Source: Bacillota bacterium (GTDB taxonomy: Bacteria; Bacillota; Clostridia; Lachnospirales; Lachnospiraceae). Taken from it: DNA of 56,622 nt. The DNA lies in contig JAEXOU010000020.1 of NCBI GenBank assembly GCA_023439125.1, positions 1-56,622 on the forward strand. Reading direction: 5' to 3'. The position numbers and the translations under genes were made by a program. The notes beneath the pieces were generated by a model. The model did no database searches and was not told the DNA's origin. It saw nothing but the letters and a program-made list of their open reading frames with translations. Below are positions 35,416 through 43,801 of this stretch, piece by piece; the stretch's first letter is position 1; each line of letters begins with the position of its first letter.

Positions 35416-35910
35416 TCATTCCAGCATCAACCTCATAAATACATCCGATCGAACTGTTTCATGGTATTTTTCAATCCTTACAAACCCTAGTCGCTGATAC
35501 ATTTTTATTGCTCTCCCACTTGTTTCGCTTATTGTATCTAAATACATCTCCTGGTATCCCATATCCTTTGCTTTGCTAATTACTTTTTTACACATCCTTG
35601 TACCTAATCCAAGGCCATGATACTTCTTATACAAATACACACATTTTAATTCACACTTTCTTTTATCAATCCTTTTTAAAGCACATGTTCCTATTATTTG
35701 CTCGCTACTTCGTTCTATTAAACAAATAAAATAATCAAAACTTTTTTCTACATGAAGTAAACTTGCATGTGCTGTATTTGGTTCAAAATATCTTCCCGAC
35801 TCTGGAAGGCACTTTGTAAAAAATTCATACAAATTGGTTGAATCCATCTGGTTATATATTCTAATTAAATATTCTTCGTTCTGAATCATAATTTTTTCAT
35901 CTAAATGCAT
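35416..35910 (-). CDS. GNAT family N-acetyltransferase
   Basis: About 164 residues from the second ATG (35910), eight bases after GAGG. The acetyl-CoA motif A is CELKCVYLYKKYHGLGLGTRMCKKVISKAK (R/K-x-x-G-x-G), followed by MGYQEMYLDTISETSGRAIKMYQRLGFVRI, motif B with the catalytic-loop Tyr. Typical small acetyltransferase, substrate unknown. It lies downstream of the amino-acid kinase on the same strand (31 bp gap). Confidence 0.85.
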   Translation of the reverse strand: MHLDEKIMIQNEEYLIRIYNQMDSTNLYEFFTKCLPESGRYFEPNTAHASLLHVEKSFDYFICLIERSSEQIIGTCALKRIDKRKCELKCVYLYKKYHGLGLGTRMCKKVISKAKDMGYQEMYLDTISETSGRAIKMYQRLGFVRIEKYHETVRSDVFMRLMLE

Positions 35911-35941
35911 AAACATCGCCTCAACAAGTTCTATGTATCGA

Positions 35942-36769
35942 TTATCTTACTTGGAAGATCGTTCTTTCAACGTTACCCGCCAATAAGTCTTTCATTCTAT
36001 ACTTCGAATGACCGATGATAACAGTTGTCCCATTTTTGATTGGCTTTGCAATATATTCTAATTTAGCCTTCATACCATTGGCCCTTTTTCTACTCGCTCC
36101 TATACAACACTTTTTTAAATCATTAATATTATCTATTAATTCATATATATTTTGGCCAGATACTTCTTTAATTAATGACTTTTCATCTTTCGGATCTTCA
36201 AGCAATCCTATGGATGAAGTTAAAATAACTAAATACTTGGATTTTACTAGTGCTGCTATTTCTGAAGCAGTCTCATCGTTATCAATACATTCAACTACCT
36301 CGTCTTGGTGTTGACGTAAATTAAACAATTCCATCCTTCTTGTTTCAGCGTTACTAACGGAATCATTATAATTAACAATAGGAATCGCATTTTGCTTCAC
36401 ACTATCAAGCAATAATCTCTTAATAAAGTTACACTTCTCAGGTTCATTAAAATGTTGGTGTTCAACTAATACTTGTCGTACTGAATATTCTGGATTGATA
36501 AACCTTCGATAGTTTTCCATAACTATACTTTGCCCTTGAGCAGCATAACAAGCATTTACCTCTTCAGCAGAAGAATTGTCAATTTCCTTGCCACAATTTC
36601 TTTTCATATAATCCAGGCGTCCAATCTCCACTGCACCTGAGCTAATCCATATACAGCCTGGAACCAGTTCTGCACCCACTCTACTAAAAACATTATAATC
36701 GATGTCATATTCATCACGTCGAATCAAAGCCATTGATCCAATTTTACCAACCAATTCACAGTCAAACAT
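35942..36769 (-). CDS. Amino-acid kinase family protein, glutamate-5-kinase-like
   Basis: 275 residues. The order of motifs follows ProB: GKIGSMALI (Lys9 of the phosphate-binding start), WISSGAVEIG (43-50), IPIVNYNDS, ECIDNDETASEIAALVKSKYLVILTS (the ATP/substrate NDN loop) and GASRKRANGMKAKLEY (the GGMxTK-like clamp). Identity to real ProB is clearly low and the PUA domain is absent. It may phosphorylate a different carboxylate. No proA is nearby, and the window's proC is over 30 kb away. AGGAGG precedes the ATG, and the metallophosphoesterase gene ends 25 bp upstream. Confidence 0.72.
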   Translation of the reverse strand: MFDCELVGKIGSMALIRRDEYDIDYNVFSRVGAELVPGCIWISSGAVEIGRLDYMKRNCGKEIDNSSAEEVNACYAAQGQSIVMENYRRFINPEYSVRQVLVEHQHFNEPEKCNFIKRLLLDSVKQNAIPIVNYNDSVSNAETRRMELFNLRQHQDEVVECIDNDETASEIAALVKSKYLVILTSSIGLLEDPKDEKSLIKEVSGQNIYELIDNINDLKKCCIGASRKRANGMKAKLEYIAKPIKNGTTVIIGHSKYRMKDLLAGNVERTIFQVR

Positions 36770-36794
36770 ATATTTCCTCCTAATTAAATTTTAT

Positions 36795-37679
36795 CTAATT
36801 CGTAAAATCTAAGACACCTGGTTCAATAGAAACACCATTCCAACTTCTATTGGTAATTCCAACATCCTCTGGTTTAATATCTTTGTAAGCGCCCTGCATT
36901 CCCTTAATAGAAATACTATGTTCCTTTATTTGCACAATACAATGAAGTGCATTTTTATATAAAATAATATCTTCTAAGCCTGGATATTTATCATGAATAT
37001 CTTGGGGATACGAGTATATTTTTTTTAATCCATGCCATATATACGACATTGAATTAAGCGTATAGTAAGGTATATTTCGAATGATTTTACACCCTTGACC
37101 GTGATCATGTCCATTCATACAAAGAATTGTCCTTCTTGAAGAAAGTATTTCTTGTATTTCAGAACGGTTCTTTATCCCTCGATCTGCAAATTCATTAACT
37201 AAACTATGATGAGAAAAGATAACGTAATTCAAATCTTCTCTTATCATCTCATTTTTCAGCCAGTTGATCTCAAAGTTTGGGATAATTGGATACAAATCCT
37301 CTTTTTTTGTATAATTGGGTTTGTAATAACACCTAAATTCATTTTGATGTTTCATATAACAAGAATTAAGCATAATAAATTTTGTATTATCAATTACAAA
37401 TGATTGATATGATTCTTTAACGCCTACAAACTTCTTCCATTGTTCTTGAGGAAACATGTCAGAATCATGATTTCCCATTAGAAAATATAGGGGTAAGTTT
37501 AGTTTTCGCAACTTAGTTAATATAACCTTATTTTCATCAATTGGATGGCACAAATCTCCTAATGATATGATAAAATCAAGATTTTCTCCATGAATTGAAT
37601 CAATAAACTCATTCAAACGCTGCTCCCCATCTGGTATATAATCATAATGTATATCGGTAAATACTGCAAATCTTATCAT
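36795..37679 (-). CDS. Calcineurin-like metallophosphoesterase
   Basis: 294 residues. All five metal motifs are present: D9-I-H11 in FTDIHYD, GDL (Asp42), GNHD (Asn70-His71), SHHS near 170 and NGHDHGQG near 205. Such enzymes hydrolyse phosphomono- or diesters using a two-metal centre, and CpdA/Icc-like members cut cyclic nucleotides. The N-terminus has no signal peptide, so it is cytoplasmic. The ribosome binding site is weak (GTGAGA). It is followed at 25 bp by the ProB-like kinase, so a functional link is possible but untested. Confidence 0.85.
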   Translation of the reverse strand: MIRFAVFTDIHYDYIPDGEQRLNEFIDSIHGENLDFIISLGDLCHPIDENKVILTKLRKLNLPLYFLMGNHDSDMFPQEQWKKFVGVKESYQSFVIDNTKFIMLNSCYMKHQNEFRCYYKPNYTKKEDLYPIIPNFEINWLKNEMIREDLNYVIFSHHSLVNEFADRGIKNRSEIQEILSSRRTILCMNGHDHGQGCKIIRNIPYYTLNSMSYIWHGLKKIYSYPQDIHDKYPGLEDIILYKNALHCIVQIKEHSISIKGMQGAYKDIKPEDVGITNRSWNGVSIEPGVLDFTN

Positions 37680-37785
37680 AATATCTCACTTTTCATATGG
37701 TTTTTTATAGTCTCCATGTCAAATTACATTTTAGAAGTAGTTCACTTATTCTTTACAAAACTAATCTCCGATACATTAATATAAT

Positions 37786-38298
37786 TTAAACTCTTTTATG
37801 ATACTTCCAAAAATCTATTGTTTCTTGCAAATCAGCTTCGTTTTCAAATAAGTTTAAGCTTTTGGCAACTTCAATAGCAAAATCCACATAGAAATTGGCT
37901 CTTGCTGTAATAATGTTCTTATCAACTGAAATATCAGTATCTTCTGAATGTGTTGATCTTACATTATTTAATACCCCAGCATCTTCAAGTACATCAACCC
38001 CAGCACAAATTGCTGCAATAATAACATCTTTATTTTCTAAATTATTAATTAAGTTATGTATCTCATTATTGTTGATATCAGAAATATCCCCACCAGTAAT
38101 AATGAAGCATTTTATTTCGTTAACATTTATATCCTTGATTGCTTGATCAACATTAACCGAATAGCCTTCCATACAAGTAATTGTTTTTCCATCTAAGGAA
38201 CATAGTACTGTCTCTTGTCCTGTAAGTTTCATGAAATAATTCAAAATGATTATTTCATAAAAACAACAATTATCATATACTAAAAAAACATTTTTCAC
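37786..38298 (-). CDS. DJ-1/PfpI family protein
   Basis: About 170 residues from a GTG at 38298, seven bases after GGGAGG. A longer frame would lie inside the upstream gene. The flavodoxin-like core has CFIITGGD (66-71) and the nucleophile elbow AAICAG (Cys98) with a Glu early in the fold (FYEIIILNYF). Family members are glyoxalases, chaperones, proteases or amidotransferase relatives, and the exact activity is unknown. The start codon lies one base after the GrpB stop, indicating coupling. Confidence 0.82.
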   Translation of the reverse strand: MKNVFLVYDNCCFYEIIILNYFMKLTGQETVLCSLDGKTITCMEGYSVNVDQAIKDINVNEIKCFIITGGDISDINNNEIHNLINNLENKDVIIAAICAGVDVLEDAGVLNNVRSTHSEDTDISVDKNIITARANFYVDFAIEVAKSLNLFENEADLQETIDFWKYHKRV

Positions 38299-38299
38299 T

Positions 38300-38923
38300 C
38301 TAGTCCTCCCAATCTGGTTTGTATCTATTTTGAAATTCATGTTTTGCCATAGCAGAATATTTTTCAACAAAGCTCAATTTTGCTTGTGAGTAACCATTTG
38401 GTTTACCATTTGGCATACGCTCGATAATACCATTTTCTATCTCATGCAGTATGTTTAATTTCAATTTCCCATACTCCTCTGCAATATCTGGATGTACCCT
38501 AAGAAAATCTCTAAAATATAATTCACTCCAATCACCCAAATATCTAATATGAAGAAAATATACTTTTTCCGAAAATCCATCACATGTCATACCTTTACTA
38601 AGGAGTAATCGAAATGGGTCATCTGCCTTTTGAAAAATTTCTTCGCCGAATCCAATTGTCTTCAAGTCATGAAGCAATTTTGTTACATTACAGCAACCAT
38701 TGATTTCTAACAAAATATCGATGATTGGTTTTGCTAGCAACCCTTCAACCGAACTGCTTCCTATATGGTTTATGCGTATAACATCTTCATTGTTTACTAC
38801 TCTTAAAATATTATCTTTCTCTACTTCATACCACTCTTTATAGTTTTGATTATATTCTTTCAAAACGATTGGAAATGTTTTTTGAAATTCTTCAGGTGTT
38901 AGTTCAGAGACTTTCTTCTTCAT
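38300..38923 (-). CDS. GrpB/UPF0157 family nucleotidyltransferase-like protein, copy 1
   Basis: About 207 residues. NHIGSSSVEGLLAKPIIDILLEI is the GrpB signature: GS-x(n)-KP-x-ID-x-L resembles the nucleotidyltransferase GS..D-x-D core, and FLRVHPDIAEEYGKLK is the typical C-terminal end. Function is unproven in this family. A nearly identical gene lies at 41071-41742. Start: second ATG, seven bases after GGAGG. It is coupled to the DJ-1 gene downstream. Confidence 0.88.
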   Translation of the reverse strand: MKKKVSELTPEEFQKTFPIVLKEYNQNYKEWYEVEKDNILRVVNNEDVIRINHIGSSSVEGLLAKPIIDILLEINGCCNVTKLLHDLKTIGFGEEIFQKADDPFRLLLSKGMTCDGFSEKVYFLHIRYLGDWSELYFRDFLRVHPDIAEEYGKLKLNILHEIENGIIERMPNGKPNGYSQAKLSFVEKYSAMAKHEFQNRYKPDWED

Positions 38924-39029
38924 TTTCATACCTCCATGTGAGCATTATTCTTGCTTCTTCATCGAAAAGGAGCGTTTCAACACATCTATTGTTATGTACA
39001 TAAAACGGTAAATAGCTTCGCTTTATACA

Positions 39030-40124
39030 CTAAACGACGTTATTACTTATCCCAAGTATTGTATATGCTTCAAGTATCGACATAATCTGTTTTGGAAGTT
39101 CCTCACTTACTTCATTCCATCTTAGAGTAAAGGAAGGAAAATAAGGACATTTTTTTGCACCCTCGACTGCGATTGCTGCCAGAGGCCTTATTCCTTTTTT
39201 ATCCGTCTGCACACAATATCTACAACCATCGCAATTTTTCAGTTTTTCTCTTATTAACTTTTTTGCTTCATCAGGTATTTCATCGAATCTGCTCAAAAGC
39301 TCTGCGATTCGAGGTAATCTTAAGTGCAAGGTTGCAGGTGCAATGCAAAGATCCTCATAACTAATTTCAATTCCAAGATGTGACTTATCTGCCCAAGCCT
39401 TTTTGATCGGTTCTGCTTTTTTACCGTATTCTTTTACATAATTTAACGATATATAACGTCCATCAATCATTACCTCGCCACGATATCCAAGCTCATTTAA
39501 TTTTGCACATAAAGATGAAATCTTTCCATTTGCATCCATCATATCGTCAAAACAGTGACTGAGCCATTCTACGTCATTATCGAATACACATCTACTAAAG
39601 AAGAAAACTGATTTTGTTAAATCTTCTGTACCATCGCTACTTGTTTTTACTGCTATTTGGGATAGATTCTTTAATCCTTCTGCACATTCTTTTCCACAGC
39701 TGATTTCGATATTTTCCTTTTTGGTAACAGGTACACCTGCTGCCGACAGTACTGATGTGAATAATTTCTTTGGTGTAAAAATGTCCGCTGAAACAGAAAG
39801 ACCATTCTCAGTAATCTCTGCATTTCTACAAAAAAAGAAGATCTGTTCCATCAATTCTTCTATCTTAATATAGGGAGTTCGTATTGTTTTCACATCTGCT
39901 TCTCGCCCCTTTTGCTGTTCCCATGGCTGAAAGAAAACATCAGGCATAGCTTTTAAACCAATACTATCGCATTGCTCCCCAATTGTCCGAAAGATTGAGA
40001 CAAGTAACTCATTCGCTGCTTTCTTTGATAAATCATTTTCTACAGCAGGTGCACAGGTTGCTTCATAAAATGCTGCTGTTCTTGCATAATTGTTTTGATA
40101 AATCGTACCGTTTTTTGCTTTCAT
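39030..40124 (-). CDS. Conserved hypothetical protein with CxxCxxC cluster
   Basis: About 364 residues from the ATG at 40124, preceded by GGGGGAG; a 16-residue longer frame lacks a site. Mostly helical and soluble with many Lys/Glu. Toward the C-terminus KNCDGCRYCVQTDKKG and KKCPYFPSFTLRW provide four Cys in CxxCxxC..C spacing, which could bind zinc. I recall similar uncharacterised proteins in Firmicutes but no named domain. A short piece of its middle (matching about 39897-39930) recurs at 41755-41790 beside the second GrpB gene, a trace of local duplication. Confidence 0.7.
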   Translation of the reverse strand: MKAKNGTIYQNNYARTAAFYEATCAPAVENDLSKKAANELLVSIFRTIGEQCDSIGLKAMPDVFFQPWEQQKGREADVKTIRTPYIKIEELMEQIFFFCRNAEITENGLSVSADIFTPKKLFTSVLSAAGVPVTKKENIEISCGKECAEGLKNLSQIAVKTSSDGTEDLTKSVFFFSRCVFDNDVEWLSHCFDDMMDANGKISSLCAKLNELGYRGEVMIDGRYISLNYVKEYGKKAEPIKKAWADKSHLGIEISYEDLCIAPATLHLRLPRIAELLSRFDEIPDEAKKLIREKLKNCDGCRYCVQTDKKGIRPLAAIAVEGAKKCPYFPSFTLRWNEVSEELPKQIMSILEAYTILGISNNVV

Positions 40125-40375
40125 CGCCCACTCCCCCATTAAATGTTTGGTCAGAATATAAATTCTTTTCATTACGTGTGATATATAAAAAATATGATCA
40201 TCTTCGCTATTTTTCTATATATTACCACCCTATTACTACACATGTCAATTTTGATAAACAAGCAGCAGCCAAGCACAGCTTTTGTTCCGCAACGTAGCGT
40301 AGTACGCAACATAGCGTCCAGCCTCTTGGACGTTTTTTTGTCTAATAGGGATGTCCAAAGACATTTCCCATTAAA

Positions 40376-40412
40376 TAAAAAAAACTACTAACTCAATATC
40401 TCATAGTTAGTA
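40376..40412 (-). terminator. Intrinsic terminator of the 40433 lipoprotein gene
   Basis: Minus strand CTACTAACT..AGTTAGTAG (9-bp perfect stem) followed by eight T residues, 20 bp after the stop. A second hairpin GTCCA..TGGAC with TTTTTTT on the plus strand lies at about 40316-40340 in the same spacer. Confidence 0.8.
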
Positions 40413-40432
40413 GCTCTCCATAAATTCTTTAT

Positions 40433-41007
40433 TCAATGTATGACTAATTCGCTCTCATTACCATCTTTCGAATAGCTTATAAAACTACACCTTACATTAG
40501 TATCAAGATTATATCTTAAAGCATAAACTATATGTGTTTCATAGTCTGCTTCTTGTATTTTTGCATCACCCATTATCTTTTTAATCTCATCAAATTTCAT
40601 CCCTGCATGTACTCCTTCAAAGATTATATTATCACTTAATTCCATTCGGCTAATGCTATTTCCCGTCTCTGTAAAAACAATTAAAACCCCATTTTTATAC
40701 TCATAACCCACATCACTACCTTCAACTCCTGTATAGATAACCTCATAGTCTGAACCAAAATATTCTAAGATTTCCTCTTTATCCATCTTAAATAATTCTA
40801 ATAATAAATCCTTTGTTAAGTTATCTAGATTTTCCTTAGTACCTGTTTTTTCTGTATCAACAATGCTTTCTTTTGACTCTATTATATCATTATTTTTATC
40901 TGTAACATTTTCTGTATCAACTTTATTAACACCACCATTATTTGGTCCACATCCACATAACATTAAAATTACTATCGCCATAAAACAGCATGTGACTTTT
41001 TTTTCAT
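40433..41007 (-). pseudogene. Lipoprotein gene with an A8 tract frame break right after the start codon
   Basis: A well-spaced GAAGGAG precedes ATG (41007-41005), which is followed by eight A residues. Read straight, the frame ends after about ten codons. Adding one A gives MKKKVTCCFMAIVILMLCGC, a perfect lipoprotein signal (Cys20), and about 190 intact codons follow. The downstream region is acidic with repeated TENVTDKNN-like stretches, then a domain with EYFGSDYEVIYTG and GMKFDEIKKIMGDAKI resembling copper-amine-oxidase-like/lipoprotein sensor modules. Either the gene is off by a one-base slip, varies in phase, or uses slippage to be expressed. The open frame starting further upstream ignores this start. 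Confidence 0.65.
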
Positions 41008-41070
41008 ATTGTTCTCCTTCTACTTTCAAGATTATATGAATCAAAGGGCTCATTATATCTGGAATTAAAG

Positions 41071-41742
41071 TTAACTTCTTGACAGCATATGCTTAAATTT
41101 GTTATAGATGCTATGAGTTATCTTCCTTTTTACTGGTTTATATCTATTTTGAAATTCATGTTTTGCTATAGCAGAAAATTTTTCAACAAAGCTGAATTTT
41201 GCTTGAGAGTAACCATTTGGAATACCATTTGGCATACGCTCTATAATGCCATTGTTTATATCATTCAGTATGTTTAATTTTAATTTACCATACTCCTTTG
41301 CAATATCTGGATGCACCCTAAGAAAATCTCTGAAATATAGCTCATTCCAGTCACCCAAATATCTAACATGAAGAAAATAAACTTTTTCCGAAAATCCATC
41401 ACATGTCATACCTTTACTAAGGAGTAATCGAAACGGGTGTTTTGATTCTTGAAAGATTCCTTCCCCATACCCAATTGTGTTTAGGTCATTAAGCAATTTT
41501 GTTACATCACAGCTACCATTGATTTCTAACAAAATATCGATTATTGGTTTTGCAATCATCCCCTCAACCGCACTGCTTCCTATATGGTTTATGCGAAGGA
41601 CATCTTCATTGTTTACTACACTTAAAATGTGATCTTTCTCTACTTCATACCACTCTTTATAGCTTGGATTATATTCTTTCAAAACAATTGGAAATGTTTT
41701 TTGAAATTCCTCAGGTGTTAGTTCAGAAACTTTCTTCTTCAT
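41071..41742 (-). CDS. GrpB/UPF0157 family protein, copy 2
   Basis: About 223 residues, close to copy 1 at 38300-38923 over almost its whole length (same NHIGSSAVEGMIAKPIIDILLEI signature). The ending differs and is longer (KPVKRKITHSIYNKFKHML). The same spacing of GAGG and double ATG is present. The pair results from a duplication that also carried a piece of the 39030 gene. Divergence is modest, so duplication is not ancient. Function unknown. Confidence 0.87.
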   Translation of the reverse strand: MKKKVSELTPEEFQKTFPIVLKEYNPSYKEWYEVEKDHILSVVNNEDVLRINHIGSSAVEGMIAKPIIDILLEINGSCDVTKLLNDLNTIGYGEGIFQESKHPFRLLLSKGMTCDGFSEKVYFLHVRYLGDWNELYFRDFLRVHPDIAKEYGKLKLNILNDINNGIIERMPNGIPNGYSQAKFSFVEKFSAIAKHEFQNRYKPVKRKITHSIYNKFKHMLSRS

Positions 41743-41751
41743 TTTCATACC

Positions 41752-42165
41752 TCAACTTCTCGACCCTTTCGCTGTTCCCATGGCGCTCATTATCATAACC
41801 GCAAGAATAACCAAACTTATTACTTACTTCATATTTATCTCATCCTATTTTTCTTTTACATTTTCTGATTGTATACAGTACTACAGCAATAGCACGTACC
41901 TTCTTTTGTATGAACTAATAAAATATCGCTAGTATTCCATAACTAGTTCTCCTTTTGTTGTACTTAAGTTGATGAAAACTATCAATAATTTACCATTATT
42001 TAACTTATATGTCAAATATTCCTATTCTCATTAATCTTCTAAACTGTAAACCCAATCAAGAACGCCAATCCTCAACCCCGCATAAATGCTATATTGGTAT
42101 ATATAAAGTCACAAGACATCTAGAATTTATATGAAGCCAGACACGATGTTTGTTAAATTATAAAG
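41752..42165. other. Gene graveyard between GrpB copy 2 and the PhzF unit
   Basis: Contains a 35-bp piece of the 39030-40124 gene (41755-41790, ACTTCTCGACCCTTTCGCTG and following). Next to it is a broken lipoprotein start on the minus strand (site GGATGAG, ATG AAG followed by a stop, then VISLVILAVMIMSA). There are also short frames (for example one ending CYCCSTVYNQKM). No complete gene is present. Confidence 0.55.
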
Positions 42166-42301
42166 TTAAGACAAAGAAACCTCAAAACCATCATATTTAC
42201 TGATGATCTTGAGGTTATGTAATTCAAAAAAATGTTCCCATACTTCTGCCATTGCAGTAGGCATAGGACCAATGTGTAGCGGTATGCCGATTAGAAAAGC
42301 T
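42166..42301 (-). pseudogene. C-terminal fragment of an unidentified protein behind phzF-like gene
   Basis: Minus-strand frame reads IGIPLHIGPMPTAMAEVWEH and FFELHNLKIISKYDGFEVSL before a stop at 42166-42168. It has no start of its own and begins in the last codons of the PhzF gene. Its end forms a terminator (AACCTCAA..TTGAGGTT, 42178-42216). Likely the tail of a gene whose front was replaced. Family not recognised. Confidence 0.5.
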
Positions 42302-43204
42302 TTATAATATTATCTCTGTTGAAAAAGCTATTACTGCATTTCCACTAATTTGAACTAATACAGGATTTCCTTGCTCTTTTTCTACATGAACATGCATCGT
42401 TCCATCTCGTTTGATTGCCTCACCTTGTAAGATATCAAAATCAAACCATCGTTCATTCTCATTCTGTAATATGTTATAATGTACCAGATAAGCACCAAGA
42501 GGCCCATTTGCATTGCCTGTCACAGGGTCTTCAGCAATTCCGATTGCTGGCGCAAACATTCTTCCATGAACCAAGATATCCTCATGCGGATTAAGTGTAA
42601 AAACATAATATCCATTACATCCCACTTGATTACTAATATCTGTTAACTTCTGTAAATCAGGTTTTAATCTATGAAGTACTTCATTCGAATCGATAGGAAT
42701 CATCACTTTAGAATGTCCTGTTGAAGATATCGCAATTGGATATTCTGTGCAAATATCCGCACTAGAAATACCTAAAGCATCAGCTATCTGATTTCTAACT
42801 TCATCATTTAGTGGATTTGCAACAGAAGGTTTTCCCTGTGTCATTACAATAGAATAGTCATCGCCATCTTTAATAATATCAACAGGTAAAATACCTGCTT
42901 TCGTTTTCTGAATAACTCTTTCTGACTCAGCGTTTTTCTCAACTGCACGAACATAATGTGCAGCTATAGTTGCATGTCCGCAAATTGGTACCTCAGTTGT
43001 TGGAGTAAAAAATCGAACTTCAACATCATAATCTGGAGAATTCGATTCAAAGATAAAGGCAGTTTCCGAATTGTTTAATTCTCGAGCAATCCTCTGCATC
43101 TGTTCATCAGTAAGTCCTTCTGCATTTGAGACAACTCCTGCAGGATTACCATGAAATCTAGTTCTTGTAAACGAGTCCACTTGATATATCCTATACTTTT
43201 TCAT
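42302..43204 (-). CDS. PhzF family isomerase/epimerase-like protein
   Basis: 300 residues with the two-fold diaminopimelate-epimerase fold of PhzF enzymes. RIYQVDSFTRTRFHGNPAGVV is the family start, NNSETAFIF carries the conserved catalytic Glu, PICGHATIAAHYV and EDPVTGNANGPLGAYL are the two glycine-rich substrate loops. PhzF proper makes phenazines. Genes like this one, outside phenazine clusters, are of unknown substrate. A GGAGGTGA site precedes the ATG. No phenazine genes are visible. Confidence 0.9.
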   Translation of the reverse strand: MKKYRIYQVDSFTRTRFHGNPAGVVSNAEGLTDEQMQRIARELNNSETAFIFESNSPDYDVEVRFFTPTTEVPICGHATIAAHYVRAVEKNAESERVIQKTKAGILPVDIIKDGDDYSIVMTQGKPSVANPLNDEVRNQIADALGISSADICTEYPIAISSTGHSKVMIPIDSNEVLHRLKPDLQKLTDISNQVGCNGYYVFTLNPHEDILVHGRMFAPAIGIAEDPVTGNANGPLGAYLVHYNILQNENERWFDFDILQGEAIKRDGTMHVHVEKEQGNPVLVQISGNAVIAFSTEIIL

Positions 43205-43275
43205 TCTTCACCTCCATAGATGTATCCTTGACCATTTTCACTAAGGACGATGGAATTAAACCATAATCATCCTAA

Positions 43276-43710
43276 TTATTGTTTCTTGTTTCTTCTTATC
43301 AATAAACTGATACCAAGAATAAATACAGCACCACCCATAGAAATAAATACCGACCATAAGATATTCCAATAAGGAGCTGATGTATCAAACATTAGCATTA
43401 AAAGTTTATGCCAAAAAGATAATCCCGTTGCAATAGCAAACAAATCAAATAGTAAATATCCACCTCCAAAAAGATAGATCCATCGCCACCAATAATTATT
43501 TTTAAGGTTTTTAAAGAAGGTTATAATGCCTAATATACAGAACACCGCTAATATACCCATAAGTGAATAATAAAAAAACCCTTTTTCGTTCATTACTCCA
43601 ATCCAAAAGTCAGCATATGATTTTCTATCAATTAATCCCCATATTCTATGTAAATGAAAAAAACCAAAGAAAATAAAAAACCAGGGCTCGAATATTTCTA
43701 TTTTTTTCAT
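43276..43710 (-). CDS. Four-helix membrane protein, unknown function
   Basis: About 144 residues from the ATG with GGAG upstream (43710). Four hydrophobic helices: EPWFFIFFGFFHLHRIWG, FFYYSLMGILAVFCILGIITFF, WWRWIYLFGGGYLLFDLFAIATG and WSVFISMGGAVFILGISLLI. Trp/Phe-rich with no recognised motif. It lies 72 bp downstream of nothing obvious; the PhzF gene follows 72 bp later on the same strand. Confidence 0.65.
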   Translation of the reverse strand: MKKIEIFEPWFFIFFGFFHLHRIWGLIDRKSYADFWIGVMNEKGFFYYSLMGILAVFCILGIITFFKNLKNNYWWRWIYLFGGGYLLFDLFAIATGLSFWHKLLMLMFDTSAPYWNILWSVFISMGGAVFILGISLLIRRNKKQ

Positions 43711-43801
43711 CTTGTAAATCTCCAATCAAAGATTTATTTATTGATTTCTGGTGCAAGTACGGTGCACATAAACATGCACATATATTTGTACTAAAGTAAA
43801 A

